A DNA stretch of 34,063 bases from Desulfarculales bacterium. GTDB taxonomy: Bacteria; Desulfobacterota; Desulfarculia; Desulfarculales; Desulfarculaceae. Location of the stretch: positions 1 to 34,063 of the forward strand of contig JAIRYI010000008.1 of NCBI GenBank assembly GCA_031267815.1. Reading direction: 5' to 3'. A model generated the notes under the pieces. That model was not told the origin of the DNA and did no database searches. It worked only from the letters and a program-made list of their open reading frames with translations. The position numbers and the translations under genes were made by a program. Below, piece by piece: positions 31,974-34,063 of the stretch. Numbering within the stretch: the stretch's first letter is position 1; each line of letters starts with the position of its first letter.

Positions 31974-33164
31974 TTAACCGTCATTTTTGTTTGCCCTTTG
32001 CAGCACCGTCAGTATCGCGACCAGCAAGCCGGACAGGGCTGCGATAAAGCCAAGCATGAACACCGCCGAATAACCGAAACGGTCGGCAAACAAACCCGCG
32101 ACAGGCGCGGTGATTCCATAGGCCACGTCCTGAAATACGGCGAAAGCCCCCACAGCGGTGCCTTGCAATTCGGGACGCACCATGCGAACGGATTCCGCCC
32201 CCATGGACGGGTAGATCAGGGAACATCCGATACCGGTAAGAAAAGCGCCTGCCAAAGCCATTTCGGCCGATGACGCCGTCCAGAGCAAAAATTGTCCGCA
32301 AGCGGCCACTATGAGCGAAACCATGGCGACATGCATACCGCCGAGTTTATCGGGGAGGCTTCCGAATACAAGGCGCATCAGCACAAAACCGGCTCCGAAG
32401 CAGGTTAGGCCCAATCCAGCATACCGCCATCCCTGATTCGCAAAATAGAGAAAAATAAACGCGCCCAGAGCGGCAAACCCCACCCCTTGGGAAAAAGTCA
32501 CCACCCCCTGCCGCCAAATATTGGCGGCAACCCGAAAAAACGCCGCTTTAGATTGCACCGGCGGAGATAAGTCAAATGTTTGCGGCAAAGCGGCAGGTAT
32601 GGGGGAAATCATCCACCGGCCCAGCAAAGGCAAAGGAATACACAGTAGCATCAATCCGCTGAAACCGAAGGCGTCCACGCATAACATCCCCAACGGGCCG
32701 CCCGCCGCGATTGCGCCGTAAATACATGCGCCCACCAGCGAAAAAACGACGCCGGAACGTTGCGTACCCAAAAGCGCGATATTCCAACTGAGCATCCCCA
32801 CACTCACCAGACTGTCGCCAACACCAAGAATAAGCCGCCCGGCGAGCAGAAAGCCCAGACCCAATACAGGATAAAGCGTCAGCATGGCGGCGGCAAAACA
32901 GACAACGCATGCCAGCGCGTAGATCGGAAGTCCGTATGCCATGCATGCCTTGCCGCCGATTCTGTCCGCCAGCCTTCCGGAAAACCCGCGGGAAAAAATT
33001 GCGGTCAAATATGTGACGCCTACGGCAAGCCCGCCCAGACTATTGGGAAAGCCCAGTTCGTGGGTCACAAAAACGGAAATAACCGGTAAGGGTATTGCGA
33101 CCACCATGTAGGCAAAGAGAAGGGAAGTTGTGTTCCAAAGCAGGTAACGGGTGTCTTGCCGCAT
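31974..33164 (-). CDS. MFS transporter (YhhS/YfcJ-like)
   Basis: A 396-residue major facilitator with twelve predicted membrane helices in two halves separated by a loop near residues 190-215. The loop 2-3 signature GRLADRIGGK and its second-half counterpart GSLPDKLGG are present. LILGVGDSLVSVGMLSW fits the drug/arabinose-efflux-like YhhS group. Substrate unknown. The gene looks complete and sits between degraded genes, inside the segment flanked by the two hldE 3' ends, so it may be the surviving cargo of an acquired element. Confidence 0.85.
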   Translation of the reverse strand: MRQDTRYLLWNTTSLLFAYMVVAIPLPVISVFVTHELGFPNSLGGLAVGVTYLTAIFSRGFSGRLADRIGGKACMAYGLPIYALACVVCFAAAMLTLYPVLGLGFLLAGRLILGVGDSLVSVGMLSWNIALLGTQRSGVVFSLVGACIYGAIAAGGPLGMLCVDAFGFSGLMLLCIPLPLLGRWMISPIPAALPQTFDLSPPVQSKAAFFRVAANIWRQGVVTFSQGVGFAALGAFIFLYFANQGWRYAGLGLTCFGAGFVLMRLVFGSLPDKLGGMHVAMVSLIVAACGQFLLWTASSAEMALAGAFLTGIGCSLIYPSMGAESVRMVRPELQGTAVGAFAVFQDVAYGITAPVAGLFADRFGYSAVFMLGFIAALSGLLVAILTVLQRANKNDG

Positions 33165-33290
33165 AACAAAATCCTGTGTTTTCAGAGTTTAAAAACCGGC
33201 GGCTTCATCCTTGGGCTTGGCAGCAGGTTTGCGCTGCCGCCGCACGGCCTCGCCCTGACCGGTGAATAATTAATGGTGCGGATTGCGCTT

Positions 33291-33818
33291 TCACTTGTCC
33301 TGCCCTGTCCGCCCTCCGGCAGGGCGGCGATACGATTCTCTTATCTTCTCCACCAGAGCGCTGGTGGAGCGGCCCGGCACCAAAGGCAGGCTCATGACCT
33401 TTCCGCCCCGGGCCAGGACTTCTTCTCCGCCCACAATATTCTCCGCCGCCCAGTCCCCGCCTTTTACCAGCACATCCGGCCTTACTGTTTCCAGAAGGCG
33501 GGCGGGCGTGGATTCAGAAAAAATACATACCCAATCCACCGCCTCCAGGCTGGCCAGTATTTCCGCCCTTTCCTCCTGGCCCACCAAGGGCCGGTCCGGC
33601 GCCTTGTTGAGGGAACGCACGCTGGCGTCGGAATTAACCCCCACCACCAGCACATCGCCCAGGCTTCTGGCCGCGGCCAGATAGCGGGTATGACCAATGT
33701 GCAGGATATCAAAACAGCCGTTGGTGAAAACTATTTTTTCCCCTTGGCCTCTGATCTGGGTCAGCACGGACGCGAGCCTGTCCCAGCTTAGAATTTTTTC
33801 ATGAGCTTTGTTTTTCAC
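33291..33818 (-). CDS. hldE: Heptose 1-phosphate adenylyltransferase (HldE C-domain type, RfaE2)
   Basis: A 175-residue cytidylyltransferase-fold enzyme. The nucleotide-binding motif TNGCFDILHIGHTRYL and the RPDVLVKGGDW block define the RfaE2 family, which forms ADP-heptose for lipopolysaccharide. It lacks the kinase domain, so it is the stand-alone form. The C-terminus after VEKIRE is unusual (SYRRPAGGRTGQDK); the duplicated end at 31.0 kb has a shorter tail, EGE, suggesting that the original tail was replaced. The GTG start is three bases downstream of the comF stop and has AGGA upstream, so the two are probably co-transcribed. Confidence 0.9.
   Translation of the reverse strand: MKNKAHEKILSWDRLASVLTQIRGQGEKIVFTNGCFDILHIGHTRYLAAARSLGDVLVVGVNSDASVRSLNKAPDRPLVGQEERAEILASLEAVDWVCIFSESTPARLLETVRPDVLVKGGDWAAENIVGGEEVLARGGKVMSLPLVPGRSTSALVEKIRESYRRPAGGRTGQDK
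33337..33409 (-). repeat. hldE 3'-end direct repeat, resident copy
   Basis: This part of hldE is matched by 31021-31093 in the same orientation, with about six differences over the first 65 bases by eye. It encodes VMSLPLVPGRSTSALVEKIR. Confidence 0.75.
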
Positions 33819-33820
33819 AG

Positions 33821-34063
33821 TTATTTTCCTGACTCCCCGCTTCTGGTCAAAGTAAGCGCTCCCACCCGCGCCGCGCCCGCTCCTTTAAGCACGCGGGCGC
33901 ATTCGCGTAAGGTGGCGCCGGTGGTCCACACATCGTCCACCAGCAATATGCGCAACCCATCCACCTTATAGCGCGAACTGAGGGCGAAAACGCCGCGCGC
34001 GTTGCCCAGGCGCTCCCGGCCGCTCAATCCCACCTGAGGGCGGTTATCCTTAATTCTGACCAG
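33821..34063 (-). CDS. comF: ComF-family phosphoribosyltransferase-like protein, 3' part
   Basis: The C-terminal 80 residues of a ComF protein; the frame is open to the right edge, so the start lies outside. QVGLSGRERLGNARGVF is the typical ComF pre-loop block, and ILLVDDVWTTGATL is the PRPP-binding motif. ComF proteins take part in natural transformation in some bacteria, but their biochemical role is uncertain. The ending GESGK is three bases before the hldE start. Confidence 0.88.
   Translation of the reverse strand: MVRIKDNRPQVGLSGRERLGNARGVFALSSRYKVDGLRILLVDDVWTTGATLRECARVLKGAGAARVGALTLTRSGESGK

Overview
The window is bacterial. Dense, mostly GC-rich genes with Shine-Dalgarno sites, a LapA/LapB pair, an isolated F0 cluster (atpZ-atpI-atpB-atpE), a stand-alone heptose adenylyltransferase and a c-subunit with a signal-peptide-like leader together suggest a Gram-negative of the Desulfobacterota (former Deltaproteobacteria). 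This placement is an inference from gene content; there is no rRNA here.

Layout. 1-6452 is ordinary chromosome: the end of a universal stress protein, tag, yifB and a thiolase (minus strand), a YfcE-like phosphodiesterase, a HIT hydrolase and lapA-lapB. From 6453 to 6790 there is a hairpin-rich intergenic stretch, then tRNA-Arg(CCG), and then an AT-richer patch (6.9-10.9 kb) holding a formyltransferase, a NodB deacetylase, a GNAT acetyltransferase and a radical SAM/SPASM enzyme, probably an acquired glycan-modification cargo. 11.1-13.0 kb is the F0 part of ATP synthase; the c-subunit carries residues of the Na+-binding type. 13.0-16.9 kb holds a RmlC-like cupin, a LysM protein, a CCA-adding/poly(A)-polymerase-like HD protein and serine O-acetyltransferase. 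On the minus strand follow a hsp20-lon-PHP operon (20.7 to 16.9 kb), mreB with a small Cys protein, and a two-GAF protein. A long leader precedes metY (24.1-25.4 kb).

From 25.5 to 33.3 kb the window is a scrapyard of accessory DNA. A type III restriction-modification locus has decayed: a helicase scrap fused to a transposase scrap, a mod gene, and the C-terminal part of res. Into mod, directly after its DPPY catalytic motif region, an apparently intact AvaI/BsoBI-like type II restriction-modification cassette has been inserted; deleting about 2.88 kb restores the mod frame. Beyond it lie scraps of a MerR regulator and of an ATP/ADP-antiporter-like transporter, an intact MFS transporter, and a second, diverged copy of the last part of hldE. 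The window closes with hldE and the end of comF.

The most unusual non-coding signal is a run of five back-to-back inverted repeats upstream of mreB (22201-22366). It shares words with other intergenic stretches in this window (around 6.46-6.70 kb and 23.55-23.62 kb), which points to a dispersed, hairpin-forming repeat family.
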